Assembly: GCA_035455185.1 (NCBI GenBank)
Contig: DATIFQ010000386.1
Location: forward strand, 1 to 10,074
Length of the DNA: 10,074 nucleotides
Source of the DNA: JAEHDI01 sp035455185
Lineage (GTDB): Bacteria; Acidobacteriota; Terriglobia; Bryobacterales; Bryobacteraceae
Direction of reading: 5' to 3'
Positions 1 through 6,661 of the stretch are shown piece after piece. Under the pieces are notes generated by a model. That model searched no databases. It was not told the origin of the DNA and saw only the letters and a program-made list of their open reading frames with translations. The position numbers and the translations under genes are program-made. Position 1 is the first letter of the stretch. Every line of letters starts with the position of its first letter.

Positions 1-761
1 GGGATCGCTTGAAACGTCTCCGGCCCGTCCGGCCATTGAATCGTCCGGCTGACCTCCCGTTTGTGCGTGCGTACCTCCTCGATCAACCCCTCAAGGGTTG
101 ACGCGCCCGCAACCGCCCCCAGCGGATCGGTAAGGCTGTCCTGCGCAAAACTGGCCGTGAAGTTGCGGTACAGAAGGACGCGCATTCCGGCCGGAAGGAC
201 CAGCGAGCCGAGAAACTCCTTGTCCAGCCGGCGTCCCGCGACCACGTACAGTTTCCGGTCGCCGGCCATCACTTCACGCACCGCCGTCAGAGCCAGCGCC
301 ATTTCGCCAGGCAGTTCCTCTCTCTTCAGGAAGGCTCCCGTTTTCTGCCAGCCGGTTAGCCGCAAGAGCCAGTCGGCTTTGTAGCCAAAACGCGCCGCGA
401 ATTGCGCCGACGAGATGATCGAGCCGTCGCCGGCGACGATCTCCAGGAAATCCAGTCTTTGGGCAGCGGCGAGCGTTCCCGCTTCCTGCACGTAGGGAGA
501 ATAATCCGGCTGGCGCCGGCGGGCTTCGACTACCATCCTTAGTGCGCTTTCCGACGCCGCAACCGCCTCGGACGTGCGGACGACCTCCTCGCCCCGCCGC
601 GCGAACTCGCGTCGGAATTGCGCTACCAGGGCCTTGGTCCGCTGATCGTCCAGCTCGCCGAAGGCGCGTTCCGTGAACGAGGAGACGGCCCAGATCGCCA
701 GCGTCACTGTGACCGCGACGGTCAGCGCGACCGACAGAATGAGCCGAACACGGAACGTCAT
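1..761 (-). CDS. Membrane sensor protein, probable sensor histidine kinase, N-terminal part (3' end beyond window)
   Basis: An open frame runs from ATG at 761 to the left edge without a stop (253 codons seen). The N-terminus (MTFRVRLILSVALTVAVTVTLAIW) has one strong membrane segment at about residues 6-26. A long region follows with no second clear membrane segment so far; it looks like an extracytoplasmic sensor domain with a helical start (residues 30-85) and then a PAS/Cache-like stretch around DGSIISSAQFAARFGY. This layout and motif resemble NtrY-like sensor histidine kinases of Acidobacteria, but the HAMP, dimerisation and ATPase parts would lie outside the window, so the kinase call is inferred. 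The start overlaps the stop of the binding-protein gene as ATGA, with GAGGGA just upstream as ribosome binding site, so the two are probably translationally coupled. It could also be a membrane phosphatase, cyclase or other sensor. The reading frame itself is secure. Confidence 0.68.
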   Translation of the reverse strand, partial: MTFRVRLILSVALTVAVTVTLAIWAVSSFTERAFGELDDQRTKALVAQFRREFARRGEEVVRTSEAVAASESALRMVVEARRRQPDYSPYVQEAGTLAAAQRLDFLEIVAGDGSIISSAQFAARFGYKADWLLRLTGWQKTGAFLKREELPGEMALALTAVREVMAGDRKLYVVAGRRLDKEFLGSLVLPAGMRVLLYRNFTASFAQDSLTDPLGAVAGASTLEGLIEEVRTHKREVSRTIQWPDGPETFQAI

Positions 762-2095
762 GGCCGTTCCCTCGCCAGCCAGACACTGTCCAGCCGCAGT
801 GTGCCGTCGCGGGAGACCGGGGGAGTCGTCCAGACCTTGACCTCCGGCGACGTGGCGTAAAGCTCCGGCAGATGGAATAGCGGAATCACCACGCGCTGTT
901 CGACAAGCGCCTGCTCGGCACGAAAAATCGCATCCAGGGAAGCGGTCGCCGGGAGCGGTTCGAAATCGGGAATCCTCAGAGCGTCAGCTATGCTCCCAAG
1001 TGCCCCTCCCGCCTGGACGCTGGTGATCCGCACCCGTACAAGGCGGAGGTCGGCCGTTCCCGAGCCTGTTGTGCGGACGGAGATGCCAGCCTCACGCGCG
1101 TTCAGCGCGATTCGTTCCGCCACTGCCCGTTCCATCGGGTCCGCACCGTGCACAAGCACGATCGAACGAAGCGCCGCCGGTGTCGAAGCAGCCGCCCGCC
1201 GCGCCCGCTCGATGTCCCGCCCTGAGGGAAACAGGTGGGCATAGCCGCTGATCCACTGGGGAAGGATTCCGCCCGCGGGTTCCCCGCGTTTCTGCAGCAA
1301 TACTGCGTGAATGGCCGGACGGTCGATTGCGAAAGCGACTGCTTCCCGCAACGCGTCGTTTGCGCCCGCTGACCTTCCCGCTTCGAATCGCAAGGCCCAC
1401 AGCTCGAGCGGCGCGCTGCTCCAGACGCGAAGGCCGCGCTCCGATGCGCGTCGCGCCTCGGCGGGATCCACCTCCGCGACATCGGTTCGCCCAAGCTCGA
1501 GGTCCAATACGGGATCTCGGGACGAGCGGCCCAGTTCGACGGTGATCGTGTCGACAAAGGGCCTGCCCGCCCAGTGCCCGTTGTTGGCGGTCAGAACGGC
1601 GCGGCTTCCTTCCTGCCACTCCGAGATGCGGAAGGGCCCTGTGCCTTTCTCGGCGCCGTCAGGGTTTCGCACCACAACTGGAGGACGTGACTCAGCCAGT
1701 TCCCACAGCAGCCCCGGTATCGGACGCGAGGCCTGGATGATGATGTCCCCACCGGACGTGAAGGCTCGCCAGTCGTTCTTCCCCGACGCCAGTGACCCGG
1801 CCACAGCTTCCGCGCTCACCGGCGTACCGTCGTGGAACCTGACGTCCGGCCGAAGCCTGAACCGCCAGCGCGTCCGCGGTGTGTTGTGCACCCAGGAGAC
1901 GGCGAGCGTTGCTTTCGCTTGCCCGCCGTGGAAATCCACCAGCCGTTCGAACACAAGCGGAGACAGTATCTCCTTGGCTCGCGCATCGGTCATCGCCAGG
2001 CGAAGAGTTCCTCCGTAACGCGGGCGGTCGGCGGCGATTGAAAGCAGCGCCAGAAAGCTACCGAGCGCAACGAGCCGACACGCGGTATGCCGCAT
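758..2095 (-). CDS. Exported family-5 extracellular solute-binding protein (DppA/OppA type)
   Basis: This 445-residue protein belongs to the SBP_bac_5 family, whose members bind peptides, nickel or other small solutes outside the cytoplasmic membrane and normally hand them to an ABC permease. Visible hallmarks are YGGTLRLA near residue 27, WRFRLRPDVRFHDGTPVSAE at 77-96, GTGPFRISEW at 151-160, the following NNGHW, and ALREAVAFAIDRPAI at 248-262. The N-terminus is a signal peptide (basic start, then LVALGSFLALLSIAA) without a lipobox, so the mature protein is probably soluble in the periplasm. It is shorter than typical DppA/OppA (about 500-540). An in-frame start exists at 2215, but the ATG at 2095 has GGAGAGG 7 nt upstream and is followed directly by the signal peptide, so I prefer it. 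The gene overlaps the upstream gene by 38 nt and the downstream sensor gene by ATGA. No permease or ATPase gene is in the window, which suggests a ligand-sensing role; that is inference. Confidence 0.9.
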   Translation of the reverse strand: MRHTACRLVALGSFLALLSIAADRPRYGGTLRLAMTDARAKEILSPLVFERLVDFHGGQAKATLAVSWVHNTPRTRWRFRLRPDVRFHDGTPVSAEAVAGSLASGKNDWRAFTSGGDIIIQASRPIPGLLWELAESRPPVVVRNPDGAEKGTGPFRISEWQEGSRAVLTANNGHWAGRPFVDTITVELGRSSRDPVLDLELGRTDVAEVDPAEARRASERGLRVWSSAPLELWALRFEAGRSAGANDALREAVAFAIDRPAIHAVLLQKRGEPAGGILPQWISGYAHLFPSGRDIERARRAAASTPAALRSIVLVHGADPMERAVAERIALNAREAGISVRTTGSGTADLRLVRVRITSVQAGGALGSIADALRIPDFEPLPATASLDAIFRAEQALVEQRVVIPLFHLPELYATSPEVKVWTTPPVSRDGTLRLDSVWLARERP

Positions 2096-3194
2096 ACCCT
2101 TGCCTCTCCGGATCCTGGACGACGGCGATCGCGGTTTGTCCGTCTCCCGCCGGCCACAGCGCCGTGACGACGCCGTCGAAATGAAGCGGCCTGCTTGCCG
2201 CCGCGGGATGGCCATCGATCAGTTCGTACGCCCGAACCGTGTCCTGCCCAACCGGTTCGCCGCTCCCGGACGCCAGCACCACCCGGCCGCACGCCGAGTC
2301 GATCGCAGTGACGTCGCTGCCCCATCCATCGAATACGTTGAGCCGGCGCATCGCGCCGTCCAACACGTAGGTCCGACCGTCTACTCCTGCCAGCACACGA
2401 AGGTTGCCTGATTCGGAGCCAACTACGGCGGCGGAGAAAAACGAAACCGCTCCGTCGCCGGTGAAGTGATTCCGGCCCGTTGCAAACTCGGCGCCGCCGA
2501 AGCCGGCCGGCCACCGGTTTCCCTCGTTGCACTCGAAAACGAGCGTGGGTTGCATCGCGCCGGCACAGGTGAGGCCTGGCAAATAGGCTCGGAACGTCTC
2601 GCCTTCCAACGTCAGTCGTCCTCGGACGTCCCGTGGCCAAACTGGCGCGTTCGGTATCGGTGAAGCCTGCCGCCGTTCCCAGACCTTGTCGTTACGCTCG
2701 TAGATCGACACCTCGCCCGGCTGAAGCACAAGCAGACTGTCGCTCACACTGGCCACGTCCAGAATCGGCTCCGCCGCCTCGATCAGGATTGCCGCTTCCA
2801 ACACCGCACGGAACTGTCCTCTGGAAGTCGCTGAGCTATCTCCGATCACCAGGAACACCTCCCGTCGATCGCCCCGCATTATTTCGGCGGTCCAAACCTG
2901 CCCCGACGCATTCTCCGATAGGGTGATCGTCGCTTTCGTTCCGTCGCTCCGAAGTCCGGCTCCGGCCGCCCTGAGGGCCGCCTCGACAGCACGACGCGCC
3001 TCCACCACGGCCGCGGGAGGGAGCGACGACCTGTTTTCGATCGCGAGCGACACCGCTTCGCCCGGGCTCAGGCTCCCGGCGATTCGGCGGGCCAGTTCCC
3101 GGGCGGCGCTTTCGGGTTCTTGCGCGGATGACATCGCGAACGGGGCGATCCATATCAGGAACATCGCCAACCGCCGCAAAAAGGAGTGGGACAT
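2058..3194 (-). CDS. Exported protein of unknown function with propeller-like C-terminal half
   Basis: This protein of 378 residues matches no family I can name. It starts with a clear signal peptide (MSHSFLRRLAMFLIWIAPFA, probable cleavage after MSSA at residue 24), so it is exported. Residues 25-140 form an alpha/beta-like domain with SLSPGEAVSLAIENRSSLPP followed by an alanine-rich helix and TLSENASGQVWTAEIMRGDR. From about 145 to the end, short beta-rich blocks repeat (DVASVSDSLLVL, NLRVLAGVDGRTYVLDG, DVTAIDSACGRVVLASGSG, GVVTALWPAGDGQTAIAV), as in beta-propeller proteins. Four cysteines (210, 222, 302, 376) could form two disulfides. The ATG at 3194 has AAGGGA about 10 nt upstream. It is the first gene of a run with the binding protein and the membrane sensor, so a role in the same extracytoplasmic sensing process is plausible but not shown. 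Confidence 0.8.
   Translation of the reverse strand: MSHSFLRRLAMFLIWIAPFAMSSAQEPESAARELARRIAGSLSPGEAVSLAIENRSSLPPAAVVEARRAVEAALRAAGAGLRSDGTKATITLSENASGQVWTAEIMRGDRREVFLVIGDSSATSRGQFRAVLEAAILIEAAEPILDVASVSDSLLVLQPGEVSIYERNDKVWERRQASPIPNAPVWPRDVRGRLTLEGETFRAYLPGLTCAGAMQPTLVFECNEGNRWPAGFGGAEFATGRNHFTGDGAVSFFSAAVVGSESGNLRVLAGVDGRTYVLDGAMRRLNVFDGWGSDVTAIDSACGRVVLASGSGEPVGQDTVRAYELIDGHPAAASRPLHFDGVVTALWPAGDGQTAIAVVQDPERQGYAAYRVSARCAR
2103..2109 (-). promoter_or_regulatory. Ribosome binding site that fixes the start of the binding-protein gene
   Basis: GGAGAGG on the minus strand ends 7 nt before the ATG at 2095. It lies inside the last codons of the upstream gene, so translation of the binding protein probably depends on ribosomes finishing that gene. 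It argues against the longer in-frame start at 2215, which would put 40 residues rich in Arg and Ser before the signal peptide. Confidence 0.7.
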
Positions 3195-3277
3195 GCGCCG
3201 TTTGTCCCTTCAGCATATACCAGGGTCAAACACGCATGTCCCGCCAGTGCCACAAACCTCGGCCCATGCTTCGCCGG

Positions 3278-4606
3278 TTACCTCCCCTGGTTCATCGCTC
3301 CCGTGAAACTCGCCTGGGAAGGTTCATTCTCTTCGCCCCGGGCCGCCCCGAGCGTCATCGTCGACCTCAGCACGTCATTGGCAAAGAAGTACTTGCCGTC
3401 GGTCGGAACCATCATGATCTGCACCTTGTCCGACAGGCGCTCGGCGATAATCTTCTGGATCAGCAACGGATTCTGTTTGAGCACCTGCGCTTCGCCCTTG
3501 AGCCGCTCCGCGTCTGCCGCGGCGATGATGCGAATGCGATGGTCTTCGGCTTCGGCCATCAGCTTTCGCTTTTCGAGTTCCGCCTTGCTGTCGATCACCT
3601 TGGCTTGCGCCGCCGCCTCGGCCTGTTTCACCGTGGACTCCTTGCGTGCTTCGGCCTCCAGCTTCGTCTGCTGGATCTGCTTCTCCTTCAGCGGAAGGGT
3701 GTATTGCATCGCATCCGATTGCGCTTTGGCTTGCAGCACCGTCACCTGTGCCAGCGCTTCGGCCTCCTTGATGCGGCGGGCCTTCTCGGCTTCAGCCTCC
3801 AGTTCGGCTGTGCGCACCTGCTTCTGCTTCACCTCGACCTCGATCGCGAGCCGTTCGTTCTCCTGCTCCTTCAGCAGCAGTCCCTCGAGTCCCTTCGCGT
3901 ACTCGCCCGGCAGCAGGATGTCGCGCAGCATGACCTCCTTCACAACGATCGCGTCTGCCGCCAGCTTATTCCTGATCGTTTCGGCAGCTTGTCTGCGGAC
4001 CTCCTCGCGCTTCGACGAGAAGACCTCCCGCACCATGTAGTTCGGAACGAGCTCCCGGAACGCCGCGGCGACCACCGGCGGCACCAGTTCCTGTTCGACC
4101 GGCTGCGGAAGGTTCGAGTGGACGTAATCGAGCCGCCGCGGGTCCAGCCGGTAACGGACCGCCACGGCCAACCCAACCGGCAGACCCTCTTTGGACTGCA
4201 CCTTCAGCGCCTCGGCCTTCGCTTTGGCATCCGCCGTCACAGAAGTCGAGTAAATCCGATCGCGGATGTCGTAGACGGCCACTTTCTGCACCAATGGGAC
4301 CACCAGGTGCACGCCCGGATACAGGGTGCCGCTCAGCGTCCCGGATATCTGGCTCACGCGAACGCCCGCGCTCCCGCTCGGCACTACCACGATGCTCATC
4401 CCGAGCAGCAGAGGAAGCCAGGCCAACCCCGCCAGCTTTCCCGCAGTCTGCCAGCGGATCGGTGGAAGTTCCCCCGCTCCGCGTTCTGCCGGATCCCTCC
4501 TCCGCCACTGCTCGACGCCGCGGTAGAAGTCATAGAGAACGATGGTGGCCGCGGCCGCAAACAGCCCGGCGCCCGCCGCCAGAAACAGGTACTTGAGAAA
4601 CAGCAT
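3278..4606 (-). CDS. SPFH/Band 7 (prohibitin-like) membrane protein
   Basis: This 442-residue protein of the SPFH (stomatin, prohibitin, flotillin, HflK/C) superfamily has two hydrophobic N-terminal segments, at about 4-26 and 57-75. A Band 7 domain follows at about 72-245, opening with VVVPSGSAGVRVSQISG and GTLYPGVHLVVPLVQKVAVYDIRDR. Residues 246-375 are a long Ala/Glu/Lys/Arg-rich coiled coil. The C-terminus (NPLLIQKIIAERLSDKVQIM, then VPTDGKYFFANDVLRS) is the conserved tail of prohibitin-like bacterial members. Such proteins oligomerise into membrane scaffolds that organise proteases or lipid domains; the partner here is unknown. AGGAGG lies about 8 nt before the ATG. The gene starts 14 nt after the stop of the L,D-transpeptidase gene, whose last bases adjoin this ribosome binding site, so both form one operon. 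Two membrane segments separated by a charged linker, instead of one, is somewhat unusual. Family call is secure, specific role is not. Confidence 0.93.
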   Translation of the reverse strand: MLFLKYLFLAAGAGLFAAAATIVLYDFYRGVEQWRRRDPAERGAGELPPIRWQTAGKLAGLAWLPLLLGMSIVVVPSGSAGVRVSQISGTLSGTLYPGVHLVVPLVQKVAVYDIRDRIYSTSVTADAKAKAEALKVQSKEGLPVGLAVAVRYRLDPRRLDYVHSNLPQPVEQELVPPVVAAAFRELVPNYMVREVFSSKREEVRRQAAETIRNKLAADAIVVKEVMLRDILLPGEYAKGLEGLLLKEQENERLAIEVEVKQKQVRTAELEAEAEKARRIKEAEALAQVTVLQAKAQSDAMQYTLPLKEKQIQQTKLEAEARKESTVKQAEAAAQAKVIDSKAELEKRKLMAEAEDHRIRIIAAADAERLKGEAQVLKQNPLLIQKIIAERLSDKVQIMMVPTDGKYFFANDVLRSTMTLGAARGEENEPSQASFTGAMNQGR

Positions 4607-4620
4607 GGTTTGATCCTCCT

Positions 4621-5181
4621 TCAGAAGTTCTCAGGGGCCGGAGGCCGTGCAACGGCGATCTGGCGATACTCGCTAGGAGCTGAGGCGCTGTCGAAGATCC
4701 GCGCGAGCTCTTCGGTGCGCTCGCCGTGAAGTTCGACCACGTCGCCATCGCGGACCATCTCGAACAACTCTTCCACATCGCGATTCCTCATGCGGATGCA
4801 GCCGTGTGATTTAGCGCGCCCGATCGAGCGCGGACTGTTGGTGCCGTGAATTCCGAAGCCCTTCAAGCTCAGGCCCAGCCACCGCGTGCCGAGCGGATTC
4901 TCCGCACCCGGCCCTACGATCTTGCCCGGTGTGTACCAGGTTGGATTCGGGATCCGGTTCATGATGGTGAACGTTCCGGTGGGGCTGGGGCTCTTCGGTG
5001 CGCCGACGGCCGTGCGGAAGATCTTCACCACACGGCCGTCTTCCACCAGCGCCAGCTGGCGGTCGGGAATGCTGATTACGATTCTGCGTCGTGAGATCTG
5101 CGGTTGCTGCGCTGCTCCCTCCGCCACCGCCATCAGAGCCACCGCCGCCAGCTTCATGAGTCTGTTGTCCATTCGCCGCAT
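4621..5181 (-). CDS. Exported YkuD-type L,D-transpeptidase
   Basis: This protein of 186 residues is an L,D-transpeptidase, an enzyme that cross-links peptidoglycan stem peptides (3-3 bonds) or attaches proteins to them via a cysteine thioester. The catalytic motif is complete: IHGTN with His112, then SHGCIRM with His126 and nucleophile Cys128. The YkuD fold starts near residue 33 (RIVISIPDRQLALVEDG), and PTGTFTIMNRIPNPTWYTP precedes the active site, as is usual in the family. A short signal peptide (about 9-24, LKLAAVALMAVAEGAAQQ-like) places it in the periplasm. No LysM or other wall-binding domain is present. The ATG at 5181 is chosen because GGAGG (5190-5194) lies 8 nt upstream; later ATGs at 5172 and 5157 lack such a site. 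It is the first gene of an operon with the SPFH gene. The physiological substrate cannot be told from sequence; beta-lactam-insensitive cross-linking or sporulation-like roles are possible for the family. Confidence 0.93.
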   Translation of the reverse strand: MRRMDNRLMKLAAVALMAVAEGAAQQPQISRRRIVISIPDRQLALVEDGRVVKIFRTAVGAPKSPSPTGTFTIMNRIPNPTWYTPGKIVGPGAENPLGTRWLGLSLKGFGIHGTNSPRSIGRAKSHGCIRMRNRDVEELFEMVRDGDVVELHGERTEELARIFDSASAPSEYRQIAVARPPAPENF

Positions 5182-5211
5182 TGCCGTTTCCTCCAGCTCA
5201 CACGACGAATT

Positions 5212-5256
5212 GGCACGGGTGGTTCCAATCTCTAACTATTTGATTTATTGAGAGTT
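5212..5256 (-). promoter_or_regulatory. Candidate promoter/operator of the L,D-transpeptidase-SPFH operon
   Basis: This patch in the 103-nt gap upstream of the L,D-transpeptidase gene is clearly AT-richer than its surroundings. It holds an imperfect inverted repeat (AATCTCTAA at 5227-5235 against TTGAGAGTT at 5248-5256, pairing with one bulge in each arm) around an AT-rich centre. Next to it on the minus strand, TGGAACCACCCGTGCC (5212-5227) has the GG-N10-GC spacing of sigma-54 promoters, with several mismatches to the consensus. If used, transcription would start near 5200, just before the ribosome binding site. No convincing sigma-70 boxes were found. The motif could occur by chance in GC-rich DNA. 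Confidence 0.3.
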
Positions 5257-5284
5257 ACTTGATGACGGTGGGCTCCGGGCGGTG

Positions 5285-6367
5285 TCAGGCGTTAGACGCC
5301 GTGTCTACGGTGACACGCTCCGCCCAGATGCCGGGGATCACCGTCTGGCAGGAGGGGCAGCGGCCTTCGGGGGTTACTCGGTGGTCGAGAATCCGGTACC
5401 CCCGCCGCCTTACCAGACACTCACCGCAACCGGGGCAGCGAGTGTCTTCCAGCTCGCCCACCGATCCCGGAAGGTTGCCGGCGTAAACGTACCGCAGTCC
5501 CGCCTGCCGGCCGATCAAAGCCGCGCGGGTCAGAGTCTCCGCCGGCGTATTGTCCGGGTCGAGCATCTTGTAGTCTTTGTGGAATGCCGTGACGTGCCAC
5601 GGGATGTCCTGCGAGATCCCGGCGAGAAATTCCGCAATGCTCCGCAGTTCGTCGTCGGAGTCATTGAACCCCGGCACCACGAGCGTGACCACTTCGAGCC
5701 AGAAGCCCATCCGGTGAATCAGGCGGACACTGTCGAGAATCGGCTGGAGCCTGCCGCCGAGTTCGTGGTAGTGCCGGTCGTCGAAGCTTTTCAGGTCCAC
5801 CTTGTACAGGTCGGTCCACGGCCGCAGATACTCCAGCACCTCCGGCGTCGCGTTTCCGTTGGAAACGAAGCCCGTCAGCAGACCTGCCTTGCGCGCCTGC
5901 TGGAACACGGCGACCGCCCACTCGGCGGTGATCAACGGTTCGTTGTACGTGCTCACCACCGCAGCAGCTCCGACAGTCAGGGCAGCTTGCACGAGTTCCT
6001 CCGGCGGTACACGGCGAAGCGGGGCCGACGCGCGGGGGTCGCGCAGCGCCTGGGAGGTCACCCAGTTCTGGCAGTAGGAGCAGTGCAGATCGCAGCCCAG
6101 CATGCCGAAACTGAAGGCCAGCGCGCCGGGCAGCACGTGGTTAAACGGCTTCTTTTCAATCGGGTCGCACTGCACGCTGGTGACGTAGCCCCACGGGACG
6201 TAGAGCTTGCCGCCCTGGTTGAATCGCACCTTGCAGACGCCGGGTTGCCCTTCGGGAATCGGGCAACGGTGCCCGCACGCGACGCAGCGGATGCGTTTCC
6301 CCTCCAGCGGCGTCCAGAGGATGCCCTCTCGGACGCTTCTCTCGAGATCCTCCACGAGAGTCGCCAT
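5285..6367 (-). CDS. amrS: AmmeMemoRadiSam-family radical SAM enzyme (AmrS-type, PflA-like)
   Basis: The 360-residue protein carries the radical SAM motif C-x3-C-x2-C (GCDLHCSYCQNW; Cys92, Cys96, Cys99) that binds a 4Fe-4S cluster and cleaves S-adenosylmethionine to a radical. GCDLHCSYCQNWVTSQ, the preceding FNHVLPG, and STYNEPLITAEW at 139-150 are typical of the family found with AMMECR1 and Memo proteins and annotated as PflA-like. Downstream are VSNGNATPEVLEYL and DLYKVDLKSFDD. An N-terminal cysteine set (28, 31, 35, 45) and a C-terminal zinc-ribbon-like set (311, 314, 317, 337, 340; CPGCGECL and GRCPSC) flank the core, as in bacterial members. The ATG at 6367 is preferred because AGGGGTGG precedes it; a GTG at 6409 in frame lacks a ribosome site. 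AMMECR1 and Memo partners are not in the window. The reaction of this family is not established to my knowledge, so no substrate is given. The gene is divergent from the cysteine-rich gene at 6662. Confidence 0.9.
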   Translation of the reverse strand: MATLVEDLERSVREGILWTPLEGKRIRCVACGHRCPIPEGQPGVCKVRFNQGGKLYVPWGYVTSVQCDPIEKKPFNHVLPGALAFSFGMLGCDLHCSYCQNWVTSQALRDPRASAPLRRVPPEELVQAALTVGAAAVVSTYNEPLITAEWAVAVFQQARKAGLLTGFVSNGNATPEVLEYLRPWTDLYKVDLKSFDDRHYHELGGRLQPILDSVRLIHRMGFWLEVVTLVVPGFNDSDDELRSIAEFLAGISQDIPWHVTAFHKDYKMLDPDNTPAETLTRAALIGRQAGLRYVYAGNLPGSVGELEDTRCPGCGECLVRRRGYRILDHRVTPEGRCPSCQTVIPGIWAERVTVDTASNA

Positions 6368-6661
6368 TCCACCCCTAGTATCGCTCTTTGGGACAACACG
6401 ATGGCCCACGGGTCAAAAAGGAACACTAGACTCTGTTACCCGGTTGTGGTACACATAGATTTGAGGCTTTGGCTGGGAACCCGTCCGAGCGAGTTTTCCG
6501 GCTTTGCTTCAGACTTTCCTCTGATGACCCTGCGCTGATGAGGGCGGGGTTCTTGAACAAGCTCCACACTGAGGTCCTTCGTATGAGGTCCTGGAGCACC
6601 CCGACGGATCGTCAGGAGCGAGCTCACCAGACCCAATACTTCCAGGAGCCTGCATCCGGCC
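6368..6661. other. Divergent intergenic region between the radical SAM and cysteine-rich genes
   Basis: This 294-nt stretch is the largest non-coding gap in the window and should hold the promoters for both flanking genes. I see no convincing -35/-10 pair on either strand. Its base use is less GC-rich and less codon-like than its surroundings. The notable structure is the hairpin at 6561-6597. A short frame from TTG at 6469 to 6672 crosses it but does not look like a gene. Confidence 0.6.
6561..6597 (+). promoter_or_regulatory. Potential RNA hairpin in the leader of the cysteine-rich gene
   Basis: GCTCC (6561-6565) pairs with GGAGC (6593-6597). Immediately inside, AGGTCCT (6572-6578) pairs with a second AGGTCCT (6586-6592) with a single central T-T mismatch, leaving a 7-nt loop (6579-6585) and a 6-nt bulge on the 5' side only (6566-6571). 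The two inner arms are also a direct repeat, TGAGGTCCT at 6570 and 6584. The 3' end lies 64 nt before the ATG at 6662, so it may be a 5'-UTR element or a DNA-level operator. There is no T-tract, so it is not a classical terminator. Confidence 0.4.

Noticed and set aside
274..786. A 170-codon minus-strand frame at the left end
   Set aside because: It is Arg/Gly-rich with no motifs. Another minus-strand frame from 761 gives a membrane segment, a sensor-like domain and an ATGA junction, and stays open to the edge.
2096..2215. Longer in-frame start of the binding-protein gene
   Set aside because: It would add 40 Arg/Ser-rich residues before a typical signal peptide and has no better ribosome site than GGAGAGG before 2095.
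3213..3229. Promoter-like TGGTATATG and TTGACC on the minus strand before the exported unknown gene
   Set aside because: The boxes are only 4 nt apart, and a start from the TATATG would fall inside the ribosome site, so I do not call a promoter.
3128..4729. A 533-codon open frame on the plus strand opposite the SPFH gene
   Set aside because: It is the mirror of a GC-rich, coiled-coil coding sequence: long Leu/Arg/His-rich runs, no domain, no ribosome site, while the minus strand encodes a clear SPFH protein.
6368..6409. GTG start at 6409 for the radical SAM gene
   Set aside because: No ribosome binding site precedes it, whereas AGGGGTGG precedes the ATG at 6367 and the added residues look non-conserved.
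5282..6538. A 418-codon open frame on the plus strand opposite the radical SAM gene
   Set aside because: It has no recognisable motif and the opposite strand has the full radical SAM protein with all cysteines in place.
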